In this document: positions 55,201 through 63,888 of the stretch, one piece after another
Layout: every line of letters begins with the position of its first letter
Numbering within the stretch: the first letter of the stretch is position 1
Source: a virus
Length of the DNA stretch: 64,000 bases
Reading direction: 5' to 3' (one strand)
Virus record (IMG/VR): IMGVR_UViG_3300044695_003432
Span: 1-64,000 of that record
Program-made: the position numbers and the translations under genes
The notes under the pieces: generated by a model
The model's database searches: none
What the model saw: only the letters and a program-made list of their open reading frames with translations
Told to the model about the DNA's origin: nothing

Positions 55201-57168
55201 ACGGATAACAGCATCCTCGTTCAATACGATGGTTCCAATAGTGCCATCTAGGTTGAAAGAGAGCACGTCGTATCCGGCTGTTTTCGCCTTTACGACCGCA
55301 TCGTTTACCGCGTCCACGAGGGTTTCGCCCTCATTCAGCGACGAGCCGATGTAATCATTCGGGGGCCGCTCCCGACCAAGAAGCGTCCAGAACCCATCGT
55401 CGCCTTCTCGCAGAATCTTGGCTTCAGGCTTAGCGACAATCGTTTCAATGCTCGGGCCGTAACTTCTGGCGGATTCCGCCGAGCGGGCCATGAACGTCAT
55501 GCCTTTTGCGGCATTGAACGGCTCCGCGATCCGCTCGGTTCGGGACGGGTTGGTTCCTCGATAGAACACCCGAGATGGGTCTGCGGCGGCGGGGGGCCGC
55601 TCGATCATTACAATGTGCTTGACAGGCCCGTTGGGCGTGTCGTGCATGTAAGCAACGGAGTCGAATCCCATCGACTCCATCCAGTCGGCCATTGCGGAAC
55701 CGCTGAGCTTCTCCGGGGGGATTGCCTCCGCCTCGCCTTTGGGGCGTTTAGACTTCCAGACATCGTGAGTGCCCGCTTCGTTTCGGAGAACCCGCCACAC
55801 AGGCATCGGCGGATCTACGTCCCCGCCGGATACAGACATCGGCCCCCTGAGAGGCCCGTCGAGAACAGCCGAAACTTCCTTGGGCAGATCATTCCGCCTC
55901 CAGTTAGGAGGTAGCGGGGGAAATCCCATAGCGTTGTTGATGGCCTCGGTGAACTCCACAAACGTCTGCTTCGGCCCGGATTTGGTCAGATCGAGCGTCT
56001 TCTTTGGGGCAATCTCAAACTCCGCCACGGTTCCGTCTGCACGGGGCTTGTGGCCGTGGAGGATCTCGAAAGACTCCGCACCCTTACCGGGGTTCCGCTT
56101 GTCGTACCTCGCCACGGTTCGGGAGTCGGTGGATGCGTACCTTGCCGCATCCTCGGGGTCCGTGGTGTAGAACTTGAACGGGGCCGTAGGCGGGGTGTCC
56201 TGGCCGGGGCGGATTATGTTGTCGATGGACTGAACGCCGGAGAGATGCTTGCCGCCTTCGAGCGGGGCCATGTCTCCGCGGTAGACTTTGACAGCGGCGA
56301 TTGGGGCCGCATTCGCCGCATCCCCCACAACGCCATTAGACGGCACTACAGCCGTTCCAGCATTGGATGCACTCTCGGATGCACCTGAAGGTACGGACGC
56401 ATCCTGGGGCATCGTAGAGGCTTTGGGAGCCTGTAGGGCCTGGGCCTCTGCCGCCAGCTTGTCTTTCTGGGCTTGGATCTTCGCCAGCAGGGCCGCAGAC
56501 TCCTCGGCGGAGGCGGCTTTCTGGAGGCCCTTGGTCAGTTTGACAAGGGTTTCGATGGTGCCGAGGGCACCGTCCATAACCACGCCTTCGAGGGAGGCTT
56601 TGAGCTTCCGCTTGAGGATGGAATCATCCGCGTTCGTGGACAGGGCACGGGTGAAGTAGTTGTTCGCCGGGCCACCGAGGCGGACCAGGAGGTTTGAGAG
56701 GTTCTCGTTCTCTTGGTTGGCGAGGGCAAAGGAGGTGGCGGCACCCTGACCGGCCATCGTGGAGAGCTGCCGGAGGGCACCAGCACCACGGGAGGGAGTG
56801 AACCCAGCACCCAGCAGGCCGTAGCCAGCGGTGAACTCCAGAATCCCCTCGGCCACGGGACCGGCGGGGGTGGAGTATTGCAGGGCCGAGGGCATGGAAG
56901 CCTCTCGGTCCTCGGCTGAGACGGTGGAGAGGGTGCCGGGGCCGAAGGCAGCGTTCGCTACCGCGGCGACGTTGTTGGTGATGAGGTCGTCCTTGAGTGC
57001 TCCAACAGCACGGGGGACAGCCTTGGCGACATCTGCCGCCATCTTGAGGTTGTTGACGTAACCCTCTGCGGCTCCCTGAACGAAGCCTTTGCCCATTTCG
57101 GCGGCGTAGTCCAGGATGCCGGGGTCAGAGGGGACGGGCTTTGAGGAGGGGGTTTCGGGGTTGCTCAT
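52261..57168 (-). CDS. Large internal virion protein with two ADP-ribosyltransferase-like domains (phage B)
   Basis: 1635 residues at the T7 gp16 position. The N-terminus is helical with Gly/Ala hydrophobic parts. Residues about 294-525 look like an ART-PolyVal domain: VYRGDM (Arg297), FKFYTTDPEDAARYAS (331-346), GFDSVAYMHD and HIVMIERP. Residues 534-655 repeat the plan: FYRGTN (Arg537), TFMARSAESARSYG, GYDVLSFNLDG and TIVLNEDAV. A Pro/Ala linker follows (about 680-700), then long helices and a polyvalent-protein-type C-terminal region (LFVPFLRTPSNLLTDGAN). As an ejected protein it could modify host targets at infection. Confidence 0.75.
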   Translation of the reverse strand: MSNPETPSSKPVPSDPGILDYAAEMGKGFVQGAAEGYVNNLKMAADVAKAVPRAVGALKDDLITNNVAAVANAAFGPGTLSTVSAEDREASMPSALQYSTPAGPVAEGILEFTAGYGLLGAGFTPSRGAGALRQLSTMAGQGAATSFALANQENENLSNLLVRLGGPANNYFTRALSTNADDSILKRKLKASLEGVVMDGALGTIETLVKLTKGLQKAASAEESAALLAKIQAQKDKLAAEAQALQAPKASTMPQDASVPSGASESASNAGTAVVPSNGVVGDAANAAPIAAVKVYRGDMAPLEGGKHLSGVQSIDNIIRPGQDTPPTAPFKFYTTDPEDAARYASTDSRTVARYDKRNPGKGAESFEILHGHKPRADGTVAEFEIAPKKTLDLTKSGPKQTFVEFTEAINNAMGFPPLPPNWRRNDLPKEVSAVLDGPLRGPMSVSGGDVDPPMPVWRVLRNEAGTHDVWKSKRPKGEAEAIPPEKLSGSAMADWMESMGFDSVAYMHDTPNGPVKHIVMIERPPAAADPSRVFYRGTNPSRTERIAEPFNAAKGMTFMARSAESARSYGPSIETIVAKPEAKILREGDDGFWTLLGRERPPNDYIGSSLNEGETLVDAVNDAVVKAKTAGYDVLSFNLDGTIGTIVLNEDAVIRNAQSSLVSGQARRGPAELGQSAAPAPTPPPAASAPTPPPAVSTVQALMSEGAIPSDAIALATLEHTNLRTLGGTPSIDELHKAIDSTTNQAASVVAGINQSNDQTWKDVVELIDDPTQLKFLQDNWASVGEKLPALVARANAKVVANGLLATRMAGKGDMKMSAEFLNGMIDATVERKALNRVVGRALQINDVEHLTKESEALDEVFRRLGVERDRITSTKAAGQADPAAEKVAKAAQEAGTTFHPVLQRAMDMVESAESAKAALLAEVKGTPTTAQATQLRQLEEILAEAKAHLDVVKASPEVLKAQAKYAEAVFRAGLGPSEAAQAVENFWGIAGKVGKAALEVWQNGLLSSVKTINHNPLSTGLNMLVLRPLKEALGAINEGDPQQLKLVSNHFRNLLETSFESLKLNSRAVQNATRAWKKERPILSQHSLGEHEPVLPGILGKLARGPSIVLNTSDEWFKNVSYQAWVKTQANADARLLGISGDKAEEFQKYYLKVAYGIDGTASKTADGKTFLFQGGVDEAAAATWTSDLLNGSLARSLEKTREKAPVLRLFVPFLRTPSNLLTDGANMTLGFNYLRPSEAGKQFRARLSSPDPLTRAHAKGELVMSTMLALPAVSLYASGNLTGSGPTEPQTRKALMDTGWVPNSLIINGRVYPLNRYSPISRPLMAIADMMETLDVATDENERGTIAEKMLLVFQSQLSNDTFLTGLSNLFSLLEGSPGQVEKALNSYAGSIVPGIVRDVAVAFDGQKRETDGMLGAIRNRVPGWSEFSDPARDIFGRVTTGMRGAAPWNLITGHNRVADVVSPFQSGPISQTPVMKELVATGTVLTPPEEMYGPGINLRSYRDKSGQTYLDYWRETLGRVQLPMPDGSKALVDEALEKLINTPQYKSTALPYKGGDSYNYRVQALRSIYEKYKLTALAMTEEHFRTTTGQSVMPDAAKLKAASSGLNIDALLESGLTSSEEVNKLLKNSGR

Positions 57169-58922
57169 TGATCGGATTTCTTAGCGGGAGCGAGGGAGGG
57201 CGAGTCCGAGGAGGACGAGCCGGAGCGGGTGGCGTTGAAGGGGATCTCGGACTGAATCTGCTTGACGAACTCGGTGAGCTTGGACATGGCATCCTCGGGG
57301 AGGATCTTCTTGCCCCCGCGGGAGTTCATCTTGTAGGAGAACCACTTCTCAGACAGAGCGGCCTTGGCACGGACGATGCGGGCTCCGGTCTCACTGGAGG
57401 CGGAGGGCATACCAGGCATCGGGAAGGCGAAGGCGGCTGCTGCCGGATCGTTCTCGATGTATGCGGCGACGAGCTGCTGCTCGGCGACTCGGTACGCATC
57501 TTCGATCGTGGGGAACTTCTCGGCCTGCTCGGCACGGTCGATCCACTTCGAGGCCTCGTGCTCGGTGATGGCACCGTTCTTGGCGAGGTAGAAAACATAC
57601 TCAGTGCTGAGGGGATCACGAGGATCGAGTTCCTCAGACATGATGTTCGAGCGGATCAGGGCGTTCGGGGCAGAGCCGATCTCACGATCGAGCTCGTTGA
57701 CGCGATCCGTGAGTTCCTTCGCTGCCCCCATCTGGCGGAAGGCATCGAAGAAGCGGGCACGGGCTCCGGGGAGATCTCCGGTTTCCTTGACGTAGCCTTC
57801 GAGTTCGCCTCGAAGGTACTTGAGGGCCTCGGAGGAGGCTTGGCTATCGGCGGTGTGGATGTTCGAGGACAGCTTGTATCGCTCATTGAAGTAGCTCTCG
57901 AAGGCCCCCGGAGGGACGTTCTGGAGCATCTCCGGGGGGAGACGATGCGAGAGGGGATTCTCCCCCGCGGCGGTGTGGGCGTAGAGCGAGTCGCTAGCGG
58001 ACTTGCCCCAAGTGTCTGCGGCTTGCTTGACCGCTTCGGACTGCTGCTTCATCTCTTGGAGGATGAGCGAGTTGACGCGGGTGGCGGTGTTGTAGCGGAC
58101 TTCCTGAGCGGCGGCGGTGTTGCCGAGGGGAGCTCCGTCCTTGCCCTTGAGTTGAGAGAGGATGCGGGGGGCGAGGTTGGCGTCCTTGGCTTGGAGGGAG
58201 GCCTCTTCGATGGACTCGTAGAGGATCTTGTTGGCGATCGTGGGGTGCATGGTCCGAAGCATCTCGTCGAGATGGGTCTGGACCTCGGCCACGCCATCGG
58301 CTGAGTCGAACTTCGAGCCAGCGGTAAAGATGGAGGTGAGGTAGTCTCGGGCCTTCTCTTGGCGTTCCACCTGACGCTCTTGGGAGCGTTGGTTGGACCA
58401 CTGGTTCAGAACCCGAGACTTCATCGAGTCGAGTTCGGGGACCGCAGCCTCGGCAGCGAATGGCGAGAGGTTCTGAGCGAAGCCGGAGAAGTGCTCATCC
58501 CAAAGAGAAGCCACCGCGTCGGGGTTGTCTTGGAACCGAGCGGGGTCTTCTTCGAGCTTCTTATCGAACCCGAGAGCGAGCTTGCGGGCCTCGGCCTTCG
58601 CCACCTCCTGCTCGGCCTGAGCCATCGACCAGGGGTTATCCGCCCAAGGGATCTCTCCAGCATCGACCGCCTTCTTGAAGGAGGCCATGTTGTCGAGACG
58701 CTTGGTGAGGACATCCTTGGTGGCTCGGAGTTCCGAGGCACGGCGGTAGGCGGAGAACTGGCGATCGAGGACGCCTTGGAGGCGGGGATTGAACTCGCGG
58801 AGAGACGCGGCAAGCTGAAGGGCCGGGTTGGCGGGGGCAGGGGCGGCGACATCGGCCTGCCGGAACTGATCCACAGGGCGGGCCTGCGGGTCAAGGGGGA
58901 CGTACGAGTTCATCGAGGACAT
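57165..58922 (-). CDS. Internal virion protein, gp15-like (phage B)
   Basis: 585 residues, helical, Gln/Ala-rich with many charged heptads (KEEDPARF-type and ERQVERQEKARDYLTSIF). Starts at ATG 58922 one base before the gp14-like gene ends; overlaps the next gene by four bases. Corresponds to 24664-26817. Confidence 0.78.
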   Translation of the reverse strand: MSSMNSYVPLDPQARPVDQFRQADVAAPAPANPALQLAASLREFNPRLQGVLDRQFSAYRRASELRATKDVLTKRLDNMASFKKAVDAGEIPWADNPWSMAQAEQEVAKAEARKLALGFDKKLEEDPARFQDNPDAVASLWDEHFSGFAQNLSPFAAEAAVPELDSMKSRVLNQWSNQRSQERQVERQEKARDYLTSIFTAGSKFDSADGVAEVQTHLDEMLRTMHPTIANKILYESIEEASLQAKDANLAPRILSQLKGKDGAPLGNTAAAQEVRYNTATRVNSLILQEMKQQSEAVKQAADTWGKSASDSLYAHTAAGENPLSHRLPPEMLQNVPPGAFESYFNERYKLSSNIHTADSQASSEALKYLRGELEGYVKETGDLPGARARFFDAFRQMGAAKELTDRVNELDREIGSAPNALIRSNIMSEELDPRDPLSTEYVFYLAKNGAITEHEASKWIDRAEQAEKFPTIEDAYRVAEQQLVAAYIENDPAAAAFAFPMPGMPSASSETGARIVRAKAALSEKWFSYKMNSRGGKKILPEDAMSKLTEFVKQIQSEIPFNATRSGSSSSDSPSLAPAKKSDQ

Positions 58923-59531
58923 TTATGCCTTTCCGAACAGCGGGCGATAGAGCCAATCGTTCGAGGTCTTATTCGGGTCGTAGGGACCGGAGCGGGTCTG
59001 CTGCATCCCGGTGTCGTAAGCGTCGATCGCAGAGCCGCCAATGCCGAAGAGAAGGCTGAGCGGATTGCCGCCTTCAACGGGACGGGGGCGAGCGGAGACG
59101 ATGCGGTTGGCGGCATCGGTGCGGAAGCCTTCAGCATCGCGGGCATCCTGAGCACGCCGCCAGTTGTAGTTGAGGAGGAGGTTGTTCTCGGTGGCCGCGG
59201 CTTGGCGGTCGAACTCGCCGAGAAGGTTGTTCATGGTCTGAGACGAGAGACCGCGGGAGCCGAGGGCGGTGGCAGCGGCGGAGCGATCTTGGATGCTCCG
59301 GCGGGCACGCTCGGTGCCTTCATCGAGAAGGGCCTCACGCTCTTGGAGAGCACGCTCACCCTGAGCTTCGAGCTGAAGGTTGTAGTTGCTCTTGGCGTTC
59401 TTGGTGATCTCGCTGTAGACCTGGTTCTGGTATTCGTTCTCAGACTCGGCCCGCTGGTTCTCACCGACGTACTGAGCGGTGGACTGGCCGATGCCCAGAG
59501 CTAGAGGGATTGCTGCGGCGACGGTGCACAT
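58923..59531 (-). CDS. Internal virion protein, gp14-like (phage B)
   Basis: 202 residues. The start MCTVAAAIPLALGIGQ is close to that of T7 gp14. Then helical Gln/Arg-rich repeats (QLEAQGERALQEREALLDEG). Forms the outer-membrane part of the ejection apparatus. Confidence 0.85.
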   Translation of the reverse strand: MCTVAAAIPLALGIGQSTAQYVGENQRAESENEYQNQVYSEITKNAKSNYNLQLEAQGERALQEREALLDEGTERARRSIQDRSAAATALGSRGLSSQTMNNLLGEFDRQAAATENNLLLNYNWRRAQDARDAEGFRTDAANRIVSARPRPVEGGNPLSLLFGIGGSAIDAYDTGMQQTRSGPYDPNKTSNDWLYRPLFGKA

Positions 59532-59971
59532 GAGGAGTAGAACTCTCTGAAGATGACACCCTTGATGTGACGCTCACCGCTGAAGGTGAAGCCCATGTGG
59601 GTGAGCCATCGGACGTGGACGGTGTTGCGGGAATCGACAAGATTCCAGAGGTGGGGGAAATCGAGATGGAAAATGGTTTTCCAGAGCTTTGCGGTTCGCA
59701 TAAACCAGCGGACATTGAGGGCCATGCGATCGGTGCCCATGAGCCACGGGACACCCACGAGTTTGTTCTCGGGGTGGGGGCCGCATCCGAAGACACCGAC
59801 AATCCCCTCGGCATCCACACCGACCTTGCAGGTCGAGGAGAGGCGAAGGGAGTAGAGAAGTGCCTCCTCCGGGCTTTCACCGAAGGAGGCGAGGATTTCA
59901 CGATGGTCCGCGGCACGGAGGTTGGGGGCGAGGTCGAGAAGATCACGCTCCGTTGCATCACGGATTTCCAA
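59501..59971 (-). CDS. GNAT-like internal virion protein, gp13-like
   Basis: 156 residues from TTG 59971 behind AAGGAAAA. MEIRDATERDLLDLAPNLRA and VGVFGCGPHPENKLVGVPWL, then WNLVDSRNTVHVRWLTHMGF, follow the acetyltransferase-fold plan of T7 gp13-type proteins. Placed between nozzle and gp14 genes as in T7. Phage A has no such gene. Confidence 0.78.
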   Translation of the reverse strand: MEIRDATERDLLDLAPNLRAADHREILASFGESPEEALLYSLRLSSTCKVGVDAEGIVGVFGCGPHPENKLVGVPWLMGTDRMALNVRWFMRTAKLWKTIFHLDFPHLWNLVDSRNTVHVRWLTHMGFTFSGERHIKGVIFREFYSSCAPSPQQSL

Positions 59972-62900
59972 TCAGGTTTTCCTTGAGTCAGGGGACCAGT
60001 TCCCTTCCCATGAGGCCTTGGAGAACCAGGCCGGGAACATGGAGTCATTGAGAAGGGTGGCGGTGGTCTCCTCGTTGCGGCCTCCCACCCAAGCGATGAA
60101 CTCGCCGGAGGTGAGAGAGACGGTTGAGGGGGCCGATCCGTTCCCGTTGGGGAGCTGGTCCGTGAGGGCGTAGGTGGCCGTGGGGCGACCGCCTGAAGGA
60201 GTCACGAGGAACGAGAACCCAACCGCATCGGAGTAGTTGATGCGGAGGCGGTGGATCTGGAGCCGACCGTTGGTATCAGCGAGCGAGCCTCCGCCGGGGA
60301 GGGGATCACGGACGTAGAACGGGGAGAAGACAGAGGACTGTGTGTAGGACAGGCCCACCCACACAGCCTTGCTCTCCCAGTTGCCCGTGAGGCGAAGCTC
60401 GGTGGCGGAGCCTCCGACTTGCTGAGCGATGATCGAGCCGACCGTTCCGAAGGTGGGCTGAGGGGTTGCCACGATCGTTCCCACCGAGGGCTTATCCCAA
60501 GGCAGGGTGACGGTGGTGTAGTTGCCACCAGCGTTGTAGGTTCCACCCGCGGGGGTGACTGAGACGCGACGATCAAGGAGGACCGGGTACGCGAGGGTTC
60601 CATCGGTGTAGCCGATGTCGAGGTTGAAGACCTCAAGCTCGGTGCCGGTGACTCGCCGGATCACCATGTAGAGCTTCGAGTCAATGCACCCGAGGCCGTA
60701 GATCGTGTCATCGTTGGTTCCGTTCCCTGAAGGGGCGGGAGACCAGCGATGCCAACCGGCAAGGACAGTGCGATCACCCTCGGTGGCCCACTGGTGGACC
60801 CAGATCTTCTTCCGATCCCCAGAGCACAGCACGGCGAGGAACTTCTCAGGGACCACACAGCAGAGCTGGATGGGGTTGCCGGAGAGGTAGGTAGCGACGT
60901 GCTCAGTGCGGGGGTTGGAGGAGGCGATCTCGTTGTATGGGTCGATCACGAACTCTCGGATCTGAGTGAACGATCCGCTGCGGTAAGGGGCGAAGAGCCG
61001 CCTCTCCGCGTTGACCGGGCGGCAGTTGGCGTAGGTATCGTGTTCCGACTCGATCTCAAAGCGAGCCGTCTTGGCGGTATAGGAACCGTTGACGGTGAGG
61101 CGGAGCTGAGAGCGATCCCCGAAGACCATCGCACGGTTGGCGAAAGGAGAGCCAGCGTGGAGGGTGAGGACGGAGTTCGTGCCAGCCTCGAAGTCGATCG
61201 GGTCGGAGTCTTGGACGGTGAGAGCAGTTCCCCTCCAGAAGTCGTAGAAGTTACCTGCCACACTCGCTGAGGCGTTGGAGCCGGAGACGAAGTGGAGGCG
61301 ATTCTCGAAGAGGAAGAGATCCTGGATCTTCTGGCCCACGAAGGCGGGGGCCGGAGCGGTGATCTCATCGCCTGCCCCACGGGAAGCCCAGGCTCCCTTG
61401 GAGATCTGGAAGTAGATCTGGTTCGGAATACCCGTGACGGTGCCGGAGACGTTATCCACCTTGCGGGTGATGACGTGAGGCATCGAGGCGAGATCGAAGG
61501 AATCGGTGATGCAGGGCTTATCGACTTCGACCCAGAGACCTCGGCCCACCACGAAGTCCGTGGCGGGGGTGGGGGTGATCTCGAAGCGGACGTAGTAATC
61601 GTCCTGACCCGAGGAGGCACTTCCCTTCACGGTCATTACATCGCCATGCTCCGCGGTGTCGGGGAGATCGGCGAAGGAGTTGACTTGGTTGTAGGCGAGG
61701 CGGGTATAGGAGTTGCCTACGGAGTCGGTGATCTCTGCGGTGAGTGCGGCGTTATCGAAGCGAGCGATGCGGAAGACACTATCGCCGGGGCGGTAGTCAA
61801 CACCGTAGGTGCCGAGGTTGAGCTGTTGAGCGATGAGCGAGGCGAGCTGAGAGACGATGTAGCTCGTCTGGATCTTCGTGGCATCGTCCGTGGGGGTGAC
61901 GTACTCGACGGCCTTACCATCGACCTGAACGCGGTAGCGAACTCCGTAGCCGCCTTGGCGAATCCAGAAGAGAGCGACGTTCCGCTTACAGAAGAGAACA
62001 TCCGGGATGCCCGAGGCGGTGAGATCGACGGAGACACTCGCACGGGAGTTTGTGCGGTAGACCGTTCGGCCATCGACCAGGGCCTCTTGGCGGAAAGTGT
62101 CCGTTGCCCATGAGAGCTGGTACTTGGAGCAAGTGTTGACGTAGCCGGTGATGACACTCGGCTTCGCGGTGATCGGGGAGCCTTCGAGGACGGACCCACC
62201 GGGCCACCCACCGGAGTAGTAGGTAACGAAGTCGAGGGTCTGGTCAATGAACAGACGCTCATGGGCCGCGGCGACCGAGAGCATCGACTTGGTGTTATGG
62301 CCGGTGAGGTGGTAGCGGTGGGTTGTGGTGTTGGAGCCGTCGATCGTGTTGGAGCCGACCTTGACGCCGATGATCTTCATGCCGGGGGCGATGAGGAGCT
62401 TGGCGGAGGTGTAGGACCAGTTACTCGGGGGAGAGGTGTTGCTGAGATCGTTGGGATCTCGCACATCACCCTGGCCCGCGGCGGGCAGGGTACAGGTGCG
62501 GCGGTAGGTGCCAGTGACTTCCCATCGGCTGTTGCCTGCATCCCAAGTGGTTGAGCCGGTGATGATGAACTCAACGAGATCGGTGCCGAGGTACGGGGCG
62601 TCGTTGACGTTCTCTTGGAGGAAGCGGACGTTACCGGAGAAGGCCACGTTCGCTCGAACACAGTTGTAGCAGGTGGCCGAGCGTTGCTCGGGGATGTTGC
62701 CTGCGTACCAGTTCCAGAAGTTGAGGGTGACGCTCTCGGTTCCACACGAGGGGGTTGTGGAGGAGGAGACAGAGGCGAGGGCGGGAGTGACACTCCGGTT
62801 CACGAGGAGCGTGGTGTCCGCAAGCGTGAGAGCACGGAGATCGTGGCGAGGGGTAGAGCAGGCGAGGTACGCGGCGGTTCCCGAGTCGTAGATGACGGGG

Positions 62901-63208
62901 AAGGATGTGCCAGCGAGGTTGAACGCCTTGAGTTCACCCGAGCGGAACAGGAAGAGGTACTGCTCCGAGGCATCCCTTCGGATGAAGTGGACCATCGGAT
63001 CGTTCGTGGCGTTCGCGTCCCCGGTGGTCTGGGAGGAGGTGAGGAGGCGAGCGATGTACTGAGACGATGGACGCTTACCCAATCCCTTGAGCGGGGAGAG
63101 GAAGGAGTTCTCCTGCGATGCAAACTGAGACGGGGCACGGAGCGGAGCGGTCTGCTGAGAGACGCCGCCGATGAGATTGGGGATAAGCCCCGAGACAGGT
63201 ACAGGCAT
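59972..63208 (-). CDS. Tail tubular protein B (nozzle, phage B)
   Basis: 1078 residues, longer than T7 gp12 (794). N-terminus LIPNLIGGVSQQTAPLRAPS is diagnostic. Beta-rich throughout, with KIQDLFLFENRLHFVSGSNA and a C-terminal RLQIHRLRINYSDAVGFSF. In phage A the corresponding protein is encoded by two genes. Confidence 0.92.
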   Translation of the reverse strand: MPVPVSGLIPNLIGGVSQQTAPLRAPSQFASQENSFLSPLKGLGKRPSSQYIARLLTSSQTTGDANATNDPMVHFIRRDASEQYLFLFRSGELKAFNLAGTSFPVIYDSGTAAYLACSTPRHDLRALTLADTTLLVNRSVTPALASVSSSTTPSCGTESVTLNFWNWYAGNIPEQRSATCYNCVRANVAFSGNVRFLQENVNDAPYLGTDLVEFIITGSTTWDAGNSRWEVTGTYRRTCTLPAAGQGDVRDPNDLSNTSPPSNWSYTSAKLLIAPGMKIIGVKVGSNTIDGSNTTTHRYHLTGHNTKSMLSVAAAHERLFIDQTLDFVTYYSGGWPGGSVLEGSPITAKPSVITGYVNTCSKYQLSWATDTFRQEALVDGRTVYRTNSRASVSVDLTASGIPDVLFCKRNVALFWIRQGGYGVRYRVQVDGKAVEYVTPTDDATKIQTSYIVSQLASLIAQQLNLGTYGVDYRPGDSVFRIARFDNAALTAEITDSVGNSYTRLAYNQVNSFADLPDTAEHGDVMTVKGSASSGQDDYYVRFEITPTPATDFVVGRGLWVEVDKPCITDSFDLASMPHVITRKVDNVSGTVTGIPNQIYFQISKGAWASRGAGDEITAPAPAFVGQKIQDLFLFENRLHFVSGSNASASVAGNFYDFWRGTALTVQDSDPIDFEAGTNSVLTLHAGSPFANRAMVFGDRSQLRLTVNGSYTAKTARFEIESEHDTYANCRPVNAERRLFAPYRSGSFTQIREFVIDPYNEIASSNPRTEHVATYLSGNPIQLCCVVPEKFLAVLCSGDRKKIWVHQWATEGDRTVLAGWHRWSPAPSGNGTNDDTIYGLGCIDSKLYMVIRRVTGTELEVFNLDIGYTDGTLAYPVLLDRRVSVTPAGGTYNAGGNYTTVTLPWDKPSVGTIVATPQPTFGTVGSIIAQQVGGSATELRLTGNWESKAVWVGLSYTQSSVFSPFYVRDPLPGGGSLADTNGRLQIHRLRINYSDAVGFSFLVTPSGGRPTATYALTDQLPNGNGSAPSTVSLTSGEFIAWVGGRNEETTATLLNDSMFPAWFSKASWEGNWSPDSRKT

Positions 63209-63801
63209 TAGGCGTATCCATAGCGGAGGTCTCTGAGGACATCCGGGTTCTTGAAGATGTTGGCGTCACGGACTCGCGTATCGTCGCGGAGCATCTCGGC
63301 CCACGATCTCTGCTCCTGCTCTCCGATGGTTTGCTGGAGTTCACGGGAGCCGAAGATGCGGTCTTGGAAGATGCGGGAGGCTCGGTGGGTGATGTATGCC
63401 TTGGCGTTCTCAGGGAGATCGTCGAAGTCCAGGGCGAAGACGATCCGCTCTGCGGTGTAGTCTTGAGTGAGGACATCGGTTCCGGTTACGGTGTCGTAGA
63501 GGAAGCCGTTGCGGATCACGAGGAGAACGGTGGGGTACTTGAAGGTGGAGATCTCAACCCGCATGGCCCCGGTGGGGACGGCGATCTTGTTGGAGCCGTT
63601 GCGGGTGAGGGCGACTTCGGTGCGGGTGTTGAAGGCCCACCCGCGGGTCTGGACTTCCCGGCTGACTTGCCGGAGGATGTTCAGAGCCTTCCCCATGTCC
63701 GAGGAATCGCTGAGGCCGGAGATGGACGCGATGGGGGCTTCGTTGATGTCCCGAAGCATGATGTTTACGGCTTCGAGTTCAGTGGTCGCGGAGAGGGGCA
63801 T
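63208..63801 (-). CDS. Tail tubular protein A (phage B)
   Basis: 197 residues, gp11-like: ATTELEAVNIMLRDINEAPI, LRQVSREVQTRGWAFNTRTE, and AYITHRASRIFQDRIFGSRE. Gatekeeper between portal and nozzle. Compact, without the Gly/Thr insertion of phage A. Confidence 0.92.
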   Translation of the reverse strand: MPLSATTELEAVNIMLRDINEAPIASISGLSDSSDMGKALNILRQVSREVQTRGWAFNTRTEVALTRNGSNKIAVPTGAMRVEISTFKYPTVLLVIRNGFLYDTVTGTDVLTQDYTAERIVFALDFDDLPENAKAYITHRASRIFQDRIFGSRELQQTIGEQEQRSWAEMLRDDTRVRDANIFKNPDVLRDLRYGYA

Positions 63802-63815
63802 GGGGGTTCCTTATG

Positions 63816-63851
63816 GAAAAACACCCTCCAGACTTTTCAATCTGGAGGGTG
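63816..63851 (-). terminator. Terminator after the phage B capsid gene
   Basis: 11-bp stem CACCCTCCAGA/TCTGGAGGGTG (63822-63851) followed by TTTTT on the minus strand. A second hairpin, ACTGTTGA/TCAACAGT, lies at about 63863-63883. T7 also has its terminator just after the capsid gene. Confidence 0.9.
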
Positions 63852-63888
63852 CTATGACGGTCACTGTTGACCGAATCAACAGTCAGGA

